DNA of 21,426 nt from CAZGSN01 sp964371655. GTDB taxonomy: Bacteria; Desulfobacterota; Binatia; HRBIN30. Location: assembly GCA_964371655.1 (NCBI GenBank), contig CAYJOD010000104.1, forward strand, positions 1 through 21,426. Reading direction: 5' to 3'. Both the position numbers and the translations under genes were made by a program. Each line of letters opens with the position of its first letter. The first letter of the stretch is position 1. The notes under the pieces are model-generated. The model saw only the letters and a program-made list of their open reading frames with translations. It was not told the DNA's origin and searched no databases. Of this stretch, positions 14,823-21,426 are shown piece after piece.

Positions 14823-15770
14823 CGGCTGTTTGAGGGCCGCCTCGGGTTGATCGGTGACCCGGCCGGCGACGACGAAAATCAAATAGAGCATCCAGCCGAT
14901 CATCCCGACATGGAGCACATCGTTCTCGGAAAAGTAGAAGCCCGCGCCGCCGCGCCAAAATTTCTGGGTAAAGCCTGCGAGCAGGTAGGCAAAGTAGACG
15001 GCGTTGGTGCCGAACAGCCAGACCCAGGCGCCGAGCAGGGCCAGATCCATTTCCTTGCGGTGGCGTAGGTAGCGGAGCGCGCTGAGCCCCAGGGCGGTCA
15101 ACAGCGCCGGCATTGCGAACAAGAGCAGCATCTCGAAAGAGATCAAGAAGGCGTTCGCCGTGGCCACGCCGTAGATCGTCACCAACACGTACGCCACGGC
15201 ATTTGCCCAAGCATACTTGATCGGGAGCTTGCGCCAGCTGCCTGCGGTGCAGGAATGCGCAACCGCAATCACGATGCAATCGACACTCGCGTTCTGCAGC
15301 ACCATGTAGGCGACCTCGAACCAGCTGGTCCACACGCACAGCTCGCGGCCGGCGCATTTCAGCTCGTAGCCGAAGGCTTGATAGCTGGTCCCCGCGAGAG
15401 CCGCCGCGATTCCACCCACGATCAGCGCACAGGCCCACCAGAAACGGGACTTCTCCTCCCCGCGGTTTCGCCAGAAGTGCCAGCCTGCCAGCAGTCCGAG
15501 AGCGGCGAGCAGGTAAACCAGAAAAGTCCCCAAGGGCTGGTCGAGGACGACGCCACCGAGCTCTACGCAGGGGCGGGTCTTGCACCATTGTTCGGGCGCG
15601 GTGGGTGGATCGAACAGAATCGTATCGAGCCGCCCGCAGACGCCGAGCCTGAGGGCCGCCGTGTTTGTCGACTGCGGGAGCACGGCGGTGCGTCTAGCAG
15701 CTTTGGAGTGCGTCGGCCCTTCGACGTCGCTCAGGACGCGCTTGCCGCCGCTATGTGGCGTGCCCGCCAT
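14820..15770 (-). CDS. multi-spanning membrane protein, unknown
   Basis: Up to 316 residues. From about residue 78 it has some seven hydrophobic spans (GTFLVYLLAALGLLAGWHF, WWACALIVGGIAAALAG, AYVLVTIYGVATANAFLISF, LLLFAMPALLTALGLSAL, LLGAWVWLFGTNAVYFAYLL, VGMIGWMLYLIFVVAG). Histidines and aromatics cluster near the membrane ends (VLHVGMIGW). No family recognised with confidence. The ATG at 15770 is doubtful: the next 30 or so codons include CTGAGCGACGTCGAAGGGC, a common repeat word, so the real start may be inside (for example the GTG at 15683). The ORF is clearly coding over the spans. It lies between SGNH and flippase genes, so a role in the glycan locus is possible. Confidence 0.6.
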   Translation of the reverse strand: MAGTPHSGGKRVLSDVEGPTHSKAARRTAVLPQSTNTAALRLGVCGRLDTILFDPPTAPEQWCKTRPCVELGGVVLDQPLGTFLVYLLAALGLLAGWHFWRNRGEEKSRFWWACALIVGGIAAALAGTSYQAFGYELKCAGRELCVWTSWFEVAYMVLQNASVDCIVIAVAHSCTAGSWRKLPIKYAWANAVAYVLVTIYGVATANAFLISFEMLLLFAMPALLTALGLSALRYLRHRKEMDLALLGAWVWLFGTNAVYFAYLLAGFTQKFWRGGAGFYFSENDVLHVGMIGWMLYLIFVVAGRVTDQPEAALKQP

Positions 15771-15796
15771 CGCTACGGTCCACCGTTTCGAATCCT

Positions 15797-15977
15797 ACCG
15801 ACCACCGAAGCTTGCGGTAGTGGGTCACTTTGATTGTCATTCCGAGCCGTCGCAATTTTCGCGGCGAGGAATCTTCCGGGGGGCCACGATGGGTACGACA
15901 TTCCACTACAGATCCCTCGCCGGGCTCGGGATGACATCGAACAAAGATATCAAGCAGACCGACCATCGAAGCTTGCG
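15797..15977. repeat. palindromic TGTCATTCCGAG element flanked by 20-bp direct repeats
   Basis: TGTCATTCCGAG (15835-15846) and CTCGGGATGACA (15925-15936) are 11/12 inverted ends of a 102-bp element containing CGAGGAATCTTCC. This is the widespread TGTCATTCCGAG type of bacterial palindromic repeat. Outside it, ACCGACCACCGAAGCTTGCG (15797-15816) and its one-mismatch copy (15958-15977) form a direct repeat. The element fills most of the gap 15771-16035, and no gene is seen there. Confidence 0.8.
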
Positions 15978-16035
15978 TGGCGCTGGACAACTCGGGGAGG
16001 CCGTGGTTCATAGCCCGCTCCATTGCGGCTTTTCG

Positions 16036-17316
16036 ATGCGGTTGTGGCAACGACTCCAGGACAGCGAGCTTGTGCGGCACACTTCGGTGTCGGTGGTCGA
16101 TCAAGCCCTCAACAGTGCCGCCAACTTTGCGGTGGGGCTGCTGCTCATTCGCACCATCCCGACCGCCGAGTATGGTACGTTCGTTCTCGCCAACACGGCT
16201 CTCTATCTGGCAATCGGAGTCGAGAACTCTCTGGTCACCGCACCGATGTCGGTGATGGCACCGAAGCTGGTCGGTGCCGCGAAGTACGCCTTCGTGGATG
16301 CGCTCGCCCTCGGCCAACTGGTGGTGTGGCTGCCGCTACTGTTGCTCAGCTGCCTCGTGGTTTCGATTCTCAGCGCCGCCGGGGTTCTCGACGCGGCCGG
16401 GCTGCGTCTGGCGTTGCTGACGGCGTGCGTGGTTGTGCCGTTTGTGGCGCGCGAGTTCGTGCGCCAGGCCCTGTTCATCTTCGCTGCGCCGGTCGCAGTG
16501 TTCGTCGCCGATGCCGTCTACGCCGCCACCATGCTTGCCGCGATCGTCGTTGTGACCAGATCCTCGTCGCCGGGTCTCTACGCCGTGGCTGCGATCGGTG
16601 TGGCGGCCGTCGTAGCGGCAGCCGTAGGCGGGGTCGTCTATGTCAGGCTGGCCGGCGCTCCGACTCGCCTCGATCTGCAGCCGCTCAAGCAAACCTGGCG
16701 CCTGGCGAGCTGGGGTTTACTCGGGATGTCGGTGAGCTGGGCGCAGCATCAGGGTTTCCTGTACCTGCTCGCTGCGGTTCAAGGCAGCGAAGCCGTGGGC
16801 CATGTCTCCGCTGCCCGGCTGCTGCTGATGCCGATCGCTTTAGTGATCACCGGCGTCGGCACGATCTTGCGGCCGCGCTGCGCGGCGTGGTTGGCGAGTG
16901 GTGAAGCGCGCAAAGCGATGTCCCGTCTCCTCGCTCTCACCCTGGCGACGGCTATCGGGTCGCTCGTCTATGTGCTGGCGCTGTGGCTCGGGCGCGACCT
17001 GATCATCGGCACTCTGATGCGCAAGCCGCTCGGGAGCCTCGATACGCTGATCCTGGTGTGGGCGGCGGTTCTGCTGATCGAGGTCTTTCGCGAGAACTTC
17101 ATGATCCTCCTGCAAGCTCTCGAGCGCTTCGACCAGCTCTTCTTCCTGGCGCTGGCCGGCGGGCTCTCGGCCCTGGGTGGTGGCTACCTGTTGTTGCAGC
17201 GTTGGGGAGCGCCCGGCGCAGTTGCCGGCGTTGCACTTGGCGAGGCCGTCTACTTGTTGGGGATTTGCATGGCCCTGCAACGAACCCCGGCGCTACGCGA
17301 GGCGCGGTCGCGGTGA
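16036..17316 (+). CDS. Wzx-like oligosaccharide flippase (MOP superfamily)
   Basis: ATG at 16036 gives 426 residues, the usual size for polysaccharide-biosynthesis flippases. About 12 hydrophobic spans are present, starting with VSVVDQALNSAANFAVGLLLI, RTIPTAEYGTFVLA, LVVWLPLLLLSCLVVSIL and ending GGLSALGGGYLLL. The early SVVDQALNSAANF-RTIP-AEYGTF pattern is typical of Wzx/RfbX and stage-V-like MATE relatives. It would flip lipid-linked oligosaccharide to the periplasm. The frame stays open upstream to 15580, but only through repeat DNA. The stop overlaps the next gene's GTG (GTGA, 17313-17316), so the two are translationally coupled. Confidence 0.87.
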   Translation: MRLWQRLQDSELVRHTSVSVVDQALNSAANFAVGLLLIRTIPTAEYGTFVLANTALYLAIGVENSLVTAPMSVMAPKLVGAAKYAFVDALALGQLVVWLPLLLLSCLVVSILSAAGVLDAAGLRLALLTACVVVPFVAREFVRQALFIFAAPVAVFVADAVYAATMLAAIVVVTRSSSPGLYAVAAIGVAAVVAAAVGGVVYVRLAGAPTRLDLQPLKQTWRLASWGLLGMSVSWAQHQGFLYLLAAVQGSEAVGHVSAARLLLMPIALVITGVGTILRPRCAAWLASGEARKAMSRLLALTLATAIGSLVYVLALWLGRDLIIGTLMRKPLGSLDTLILVWAAVLLIEVFRENFMILLQALERFDQLFFLALAGGLSALGGGYLLLQRWGAPGAVAGVALGEAVYLLGICMALQRTPALREARSR

Positions 17317-18236
17317 GCGAGTCGGTCGACATTTCGGTTTGCATCGCCACGTTCGAACGCCCGCAGGGATTGCGACGCTTGCTCGAAAGCCTCATGGCTT
17401 TCGCCGCGCAGCCGGAACCCAGGATTGAGATCGTCGTCGTCGACAATTCCGCACGCGCGTCGGCGCGGGCGACGATCGACGCTCTGCAGTCGCGTTTCGC
17501 GCGTCTACGCTATTTCATCGAGCCGGTGCAGAACATCTCGCATGCGCGCAATCGTGCCGTGACCGAGGCGCGCGGCGAGTGGGTTGCCTTCATCGACGAC
17601 GACGAGATTGCCGGTGATGCTTGGTTAGCCGCGTATTGGCAGAGCACGCGCACGCATCCTGCCGACGGCTACTTCGGGCCGGTACTGCCACGTTTGGAGA
17701 TGGAGCCGCCGTCATGGCTGAAGCCGGAGCTCTTCTTGTCGCTGCCACGCCCAGAGCATGGTGTCGTGCTTGGTGCCGAGCATACGCGTACGACCAATGC
17801 CCTCATTCGTCGGGTTCTTTTCGCGATGCAGCGTTTCGATCCGGCGTACGGATTGACCGGAGGTGGCGATTACGAGCTGTTTGCGCGCATGCTCGATGGC
17901 GGCGCGGTCTTCCGCTGGTGCGACGGCGCCGAGAGCTTCGAGTACTACGGCGTCAACCGCCTGAGCCTGCGCTGGCTGCTGCAGCGTGCGTTTCGCGGGG
18001 GCAATACCTACACCATCGTCGATCGCCACCGTCATCCGCACTGGACGCATCAAGCCTCTCAGCTTGGCAAGACGCTGCTGGGGACGATGTTATTCGCGCT
18101 GGCGGTTCCCTTCGCGCTTCTCCGTGGCCGCGCCGCGGCAGTGGTTCGCCTGCAACGGCTATGCGTCCAACTCGGCCACCTGTGGGCGTTCAGTGGCCAG
18201 CGTTACGAAGAGTATCGTCGCGCCGCAGCGCGGTAA
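17313..18236 (+). CDS. family 2 glycosyltransferase
   Basis: GTG at 17313, overlapping the flippase stop, gives 307 residues. DISVCIATFERPQGLRRLLE (6-25) and IEIVVVDNS (38-46) form the nucleotide-binding part of a GT-A fold. FIDDDEIAGDAWL (93-105) has the acidic DDD metal-binding motif. A hydrophobic stretch near the C-terminus (LLGTMLFALAVPFALL) suggests membrane attachment. Overall the pattern is of inverting GT2 enzymes that add a sugar to lipid-linked glycan; donor and acceptor are unknown. It is coupled to the flippase, and its 3' end abuts the 18283 repeat. Confidence 0.88.
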   Translation: MSESVDISVCIATFERPQGLRRLLESLMAFAAQPEPRIEIVVVDNSARASARATIDALQSRFARLRYFIEPVQNISHARNRAVTEARGEWVAFIDDDEIAGDAWLAAYWQSTRTHPADGYFGPVLPRLEMEPPSWLKPELFLSLPRPEHGVVLGAEHTRTTNALIRRVLFAMQRFDPAYGLTGGGDYELFARMLDGGAVFRWCDGAESFEYYGVNRLSLRWLLQRAFRGGNTYTIVDRHRHPHWTHQASQLGKTLLGTMLFALAVPFALLRGRAAAVVRLQRLCVQLGHLWAFSGQRYEEYRRAAAR

Positions 18237-18282
18237 TGTAGTCCGTTTCAAGCGGGCCGAACAATCCGAGCATCGGCGAGCG

Positions 18283-18362
18283 CCCTCACCCTAACCCTCT
18301 CCCAAAGGGAGAGGGGAGATTGGCTTTCTCCCTCTCCCCCTGGGAGAGGGCCGGGGTGAGGG
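18283..18362. repeat. compact CCCTCACCC...GGGTGAGGG palindromic repeat
   Basis: CCCTCACCCTAACCCTC begins at 18283 and GGCCGGGGTGAGGG ends at 18362. In between, CCCTCTCCC/GGGAGAGGGG words give two further hairpins. It lies between convergent genes and contains the stop codon of the minus-strand glycosyltransferase. Confidence 0.9.
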
Positions 18363-19530
18363 TGGTCGGCACCGATACGTAGTCGATGGCGTTTTGGAAT
18401 CCGCGCAGCATGCGTTCGATGTTCCACTCCTGAATCGTCCGCCGCGCCGTTTCTCCGAGTCGCTGGCGGAAGGCTTCGTCGTCGAGCACGCGTTGGAGGG
18501 CGTGCTCGAGCGCGGGCACGTCGCGTTCGCGAACCACCAGGCCTTCGCTCCCGTCTTTCAGCATGCCACCGGCGGCGGCCCCGACCGAGTCGCTGACGAT
18601 GGCCGGCACGCCTTGATTGAACGCCTCGTTGATTACCAGTCCCCACGGTTCCTTGAAGGCGGCGGTGGTGATCGACGGCAGGACATACACCCAGGCGCTG
18701 GCGTAGTAGTCGGGAGTTTGGTGATTGGGGACGAAGCCCGGGAAACGGACGCGATCGTTGATCCCGAGCTGCTGCACCCGCTGCTTGAGCATCTGCTCGT
18801 AGTCCGCGTTGCCCTTGCCGGCGATGACCAGTACGGCGTCGCGGCGCCGCAACCCTGCGAACGCGTCGATCAAGTAGGGAAGACCCTTCTCCTCTTCGAT
18901 GCGTCCGATGAAGAGAATGATCTTGTCGTCGCCGTGGACAGCGAGTTGCCGGCGCAACGCGGCGACGCGCTCGGCGGCAACCGGCTGATTGTAGAGCTCG
19001 TTGTCGGTGGCCTCGTCGCAACTGAAGATGTGTTCGGCGCCGACGCCTTCGGAGACGAGGTAGCTCTTCACATGTTCGCCGCTGGCGACGACGGCGTCGG
19101 CATGCCGGTAGACGAAGCGCGTTGCCGGGAAGATGACGCGGTGGATGGGGGTGGCGAGACGCATCCAAATCTGTGTCCACAGCACGAACGGCCGCCCTTG
19201 CGCCCGGGCCACGGCGTAGGTGGCCGGCATCGCGAACTTGCCGACGACGCCCGACACGAAGACGTCGAACTGCCCACGCCAGAGTAGCGGAACCAGAGTC
19301 GGATTGATGGAAGTTCTGAGCACGCGTAGGCCGGGAATGTCATGATGCTTGAAGTTCCCCTGCGCGACGCCGTGCTCGGGCAGCCAGTAGCTCTCGTCGC
19401 CGGCGGAGAAGAAGAAGAACTCGACGTCGTAGAGGCGCGCCAGGCTCTCGAACAGCTTGACTCGATAGTACTGGCAGAAGTTGGTGACGAAGGCGACGCG
19501 CAGCCGTCGCGGTTGCAAGGCGCTGCTCAT
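18286..19530 (-). CDS. family 4 glycosyltransferase
   Basis: A 414-residue GT-B fold enzyme. RVAFVTNFCQYYRVKLFESL opens the acceptor domain. LFIGRIEEEKGLPYLIDAF (206-224) and VLVIAGKGNADYEQ (233-246) start the donor domain. KEPWGLVINEAFNQGVPAIV carries the EX7E motif (Glu294, Glu302), and DSVGAAAGG follows. These are retaining NDP-sugar transferases of LPS/capsule type. Residues 390-414 (from TLTPALSQGERE to the end) are encoded by the palindromic repeat, so the native stop was probably lost or replaced. ATG at 19530 overlaps the stop of the upstream GT2 gene (ATGA). Confidence 0.9.
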   Translation of the reverse strand: MSSALQPRRLRVAFVTNFCQYYRVKLFESLARLYDVEFFFFSAGDESYWLPEHGVAQGNFKHHDIPGLRVLRTSINPTLVPLLWRGQFDVFVSGVVGKFAMPATYAVARAQGRPFVLWTQIWMRLATPIHRVIFPATRFVYRHADAVVASGEHVKSYLVSEGVGAEHIFSCDEATDNELYNQPVAAERVAALRRQLAVHGDDKIILFIGRIEEEKGLPYLIDAFAGLRRRDAVLVIAGKGNADYEQMLKQRVQQLGINDRVRFPGFVPNHQTPDYYASAWVYVLPSITTAAFKEPWGLVINEAFNQGVPAIVSDSVGAAAGGMLKDGSEGLVVRERDVPALEHALQRVLDDEAFRQRLGETARRTIQEWNIERMLRGFQNAIDYVSVPTTLTPALSQGEREKANLPSPFGRGLG

Positions 19531-20462
19531 GATCCGACCGCGACGCCGGCTCCGAAGCGTCGGCTCTCAAACACCCGTAGCAACCGCGCCACCAAGCGCC
19601 GCGGTGAGAGTAAGATCCCGAGGACGATGTGGAACCTGTGGTCGGGCATACCGCTACGCCACAGGGCGAGGACGAGTTGCTCCTTGTTGCAGAGGGCACG
19701 CTGGACCCAACCCATCCGTGTCGCGAAGGCATCGAAGCTGAGCTCGGCACGGCCGTGGCGCCGGCGCCTGGTGCAGTCGATGGCGTAGAGGCAGTACATG
19801 GAATTGCGGCGAGCGTTGGCAACCGACATGCTGACCGGGTGCAAGCGAATGCGATAGAGAAATTGTGGCGCGTTGATCAGACGGTAACGTTCGCTCAGGC
19901 GCAGGAACAGGTCGACGTCCTCGGCGGCTACGAAGTGTGGCCGGCAGCCGCCGACGGCGTCGATGGCTTCGGTGCGAAAGGTCGTGGCGCCGTGCACCAT
20001 GCCGCGCAGGTTGTGGCGCAGCTCCCAAGCGATGAGCGCAGGGGACATGGGGACGGTTGACGAGCCGATGACCCGCTCCGCCTCGTCGATGTAAAGGCAG
20101 TTGCAGCTGCACGCGGCGGCATCCGGTCGTGCCTCCAGCAGGGCGACCTGCGTCGCCAAGCGCGTCGGCTCCGACACGTCATCGCCGTCCATGCGCGCGA
20201 CGTAGGCGATGCCTTGTTCGCGGGCGTAGGCGACGCCACGATTGATGCAGTGGACCAATCCGCAATTGGGCTGATCCCAGACCGTCAGGCGCGGATCGCA
20301 GATGCGCGCCAAGATAGTCGCGGAGTCGTCGGTGGAGCCATCGTTGATGACCAGCAGGCGGAAGTTGGTGAACGACTGCGCCAGCACGGAATCGACGGCG
20401 CGCTGCAAGAAGGGCGCGGCATTGAAAACCGGCATGACCACCAAGACTGTCGCAACGTTCAA
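19527..20462 (-). CDS. family 2 glycosyltransferase
   Basis: A 311-residue GT-A enzyme. VLVVMPVFNAAPFLQRAVDS (6-25), VLAQS, LLVINDGSTDDS (37-48) and ARMDGDDVSEPTRL (DxD at 92-94) are the standard GT2 nucleotide and metal motifs. A later AAEDVDLFLRL gives the ED catalytic-base motif, and RIRLHPVSMS follows. The TTG start at 20462 is supported by GGGGAG five bases upstream on the minus strand, and no ATG is available before the fold begins. It overlaps the GT4 start by four bases. The 77-base divergent gap to the WecG-type gene should carry both promoters; none is obvious. Confidence 0.9.
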   Translation of the reverse strand: MNVATVLVVMPVFNAAPFLQRAVDSVLAQSFTNFRLLVINDGSTDDSATILARICDPRLTVWDQPNCGLVHCINRGVAYAREQGIAYVARMDGDDVSEPTRLATQVALLEARPDAAACSCNCLYIDEAERVIGSSTVPMSPALIAWELRHNLRGMVHGATTFRTEAIDAVGGCRPHFVAAEDVDLFLRLSERYRLINAPQFLYRIRLHPVSMSVANARRNSMYCLYAIDCTRRRRHGRAELSFDAFATRMGWVQRALCNKEQLVLALWRSGMPDHRFHIVLGILLSPRRLVARLLRVFESRRFGAGVAVGS

Positions 20463-20539
20463 AAGATCTCCCCGCTGTGTCGACGCGCCATAGTTCGGCG
20501 CTGCGAAAGTTTCAATTGACGCCGACCCGGTTGCCTCGT

Positions 20540-21331
20540 ATGAGCGCGAGACCGCACGTGGAAGGAATCAGGCGCATAGACGTACTTGGCTGTCCGTTCG
20601 ACGCGATCTCGTTCGACGAGACGTTGCGAGTCGTGCATCAATCCGTGGTCGAGGGCCGGCGCTGTCGGATCGCGCCGGGCAGTGTCGACACCGCGATGAA
20701 GGCACGGCGTGCTCCAGATTTCGCGCGTATGATCGAAAGCTCCGACCTGGTCATCGCCGATGGCAACTTCATCGTCTGGGCGGCGGCGCTCTTGGGTACA
20801 CCGTTGCGGGGCAGGGTGAGTGGAACCGAATTGACCTGGCAATGCGCGGCGGTGTCGGCGCAAACGGGGCGGCCGCTAGCGCTGATCGGTGCCGCGCCCG
20901 GGATCGCCGAGCGTACGGCCGAGCGCATGCGCCAAAGCTTCCCGAGGGCGCAGGTGCAGGCCATCGCCACGCCCTTTCCGCTCGACGCGGCGGCCAGCGA
21001 ACATGTCGTCGAGCAGATCCGTTCGCTACGCGCGGGCATCGTGCTCGCGGCGCTGGGAGCGCCGCGGCAAGAGCGTTGGATCCAGACTTACCTCGAAGCC
21101 TGCGGGGCGTCGGTCGGCATCGGCATCGGCTCGGCGTTCGATATCCTGTCTGGCGACAAGCCGCGGGCGCCGATGTGGATGCAGCGCCTGTCGCTCGAGT
21201 GGTTCTACCGTATGGTTCTAGAGCCGCGGCGACTCGGCCGTCGCTACCTGATCGAGGATATGCCGTTCGTGTTCGCCCTGCTGCGCGAAGCGGCGCGCCG
21301 CCGGGCCGCGGCAGGGAGGAGCGCGCGGTGA
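20540..21331 (+). CDS. WecG/TagA/CpsF-family glycosyltransferase
   Basis: From ATG at 20540 the protein has 263 residues. It shows the GT26 pattern: VLGCPFDAISFDETL, ARRAPDFARMIESSDLVIADG (the ADG Asp74 matches the catalytic Asp of TagA), GRVSGTEL, LIGAAPGIAERTAERMRQSF, LAALGAPRQERWI, GIGSAFDILSGDKPRAP and WMQRLSLEWFYRMVLEPRRL with the C-terminal Arg-rich appendage. These enzymes add the second sugar (often ManNAc or ManNAcA) to undecaprenyl-PP-linked GlcNAc. The usual Thr-x-Asn-x-Asp before ARR is here PGSVD, with Gly at the Asn position. A GTG at 20477 would add 21 unconserved residues. Confidence 0.92.
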   Translation: MSARPHVEGIRRIDVLGCPFDAISFDETLRVVHQSVVEGRRCRIAPGSVDTAMKARRAPDFARMIESSDLVIADGNFIVWAAALLGTPLRGRVSGTELTWQCAAVSAQTGRPLALIGAAPGIAERTAERMRQSFPRAQVQAIATPFPLDAAASEHVVEQIRSLRAGIVLAALGAPRQERWIQTYLEACGASVGIGIGSAFDILSGDKPRAPMWMQRLSLEWFYRMVLEPRRLGRRYLIEDMPFVFALLREAARRRAAAGRSAR

Positions 21332-21362
21332 TGCGGCCCGACCGAGGGTGGTCGCGAACGGC

Positions 21363-21420
21363 GGAGCCGAAGGGCTCCCTCTCAGGCAGGTGCACCTCGT
21401 GGGCGCGCCGCCGCGCGCCC
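21363..21420. repeat. hairpins after the WecG-type gene
   Basis: GGAGCC-GAAG-GGCTCC (21363-21378), the palindrome AGGTGCACCT (21388-21397) and GGGCGCGC-CGCC-GCGCGCCC (21401-21420) follow each other in the last 95 bases. No T-tract is seen. This is probably an intergenic repeat cut by the window edge. Confidence 0.7.
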
Positions 21421-21426
21421 CTACAC

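Noticed and set aside
15580..16035. Upstream extension of the flippase gene
   Set aside because: It runs antisense through the membrane protein's N-terminal region and the TGTCATTCCGAG element; the typical flippase start is at 16036.
21328..21426. Start of another gene overlapping the WecG-type stop
   Set aside because: GTG/ATG with a GGGAGGA upstream looks good, but the 32 codons available lie almost wholly in hairpin repeats. It cannot be judged without sequence beyond the window.

Overview
The window comes from a high-GC, Gram-negative-type genome. It carries a B12-dependent acyl-CoA mutase operon, a split polysaccharide locus (flippase, O-antigen-ligase-like protein, WecG/TagA-type transferase), and almost every gap between genes is filled with short palindromic or tandem repeats. 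I would guess an uncultured deltaproteobacterial or Binatota-like lineage. That is inference from general style only; no rRNA or tRNA gene is present to test it.

Layout. (1) 195-4632, plus strand: a probable operon of a GlpX-family phosphatase, an enoyl-CoA hydratase, a DUF2007 protein, and the large and small subunits of a B12-dependent acyl-CoA mutase. This looks like acyl-CoA or branched-chain carbon metabolism joined to gluconeogenesis. The mutase has Phe and Gln where methylmalonyl-CoA mutase has Tyr and Arg. The GlpX protein lacks several residues of the canonical active site. (2) About 4640-7200: a small accessory patch, by eye richer in A/T. It holds a zinc-finger pRiA4b-ORF3-type gene placed directly after a degenerate integron attC site, a Cys-rich Thr-Pro-linker surface protein, an MntA nucleotidyltransferase whose HepT partner is cut off after about 21 codons, a small membrane protein and three copies of a short palindrome. 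(3) 7211-9536: a geranylgeranyl-reductase-type flavoprotein and a convergent TetR regulator. They are separated by a repeat that has itself been interrupted by a 173-bp element with terminal inverted repeats. (4) 9688 to the end: a polysaccharide assembly locus with genes on both strands: AsnB-type amidotransferase, O-antigen ligase/polymerase-like protein, SGNH hydrolase, unknown multi-spanning membrane protein, Wzx-like flippase, three glycosyltransferases and a WecG/TagA/CpsF transferase.

How they work together. The region 4 genes would plausibly build lipid-linked oligosaccharide (WecG-type and GT2/GT4 enzymes), flip it (flippase), polymerise or ligate it (Wzy_C-type protein) and decorate it (AsnB, SGNH protein). 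No initiating phosphoglycosyltransferase, chain-length regulator or exporter lies inside the window, so the locus probably continues past the right edge.

The main thing to follow up is how repeats shape genes here. One repeat supplies the C-terminus of a glycosyltransferase. Another apparently extends the N-terminus of the mutase. An 8-bp minisatellite sits in the asnB/ligase divergent spacer. A 44-bp identical repeat pair flanks the SGNH gene. I see no complete, clearly new multi-gene system. The strongest leads are the altered GlpX active site, the ICM-like mutase, the attC site and the HepT remnant, and the nested 173-bp element.
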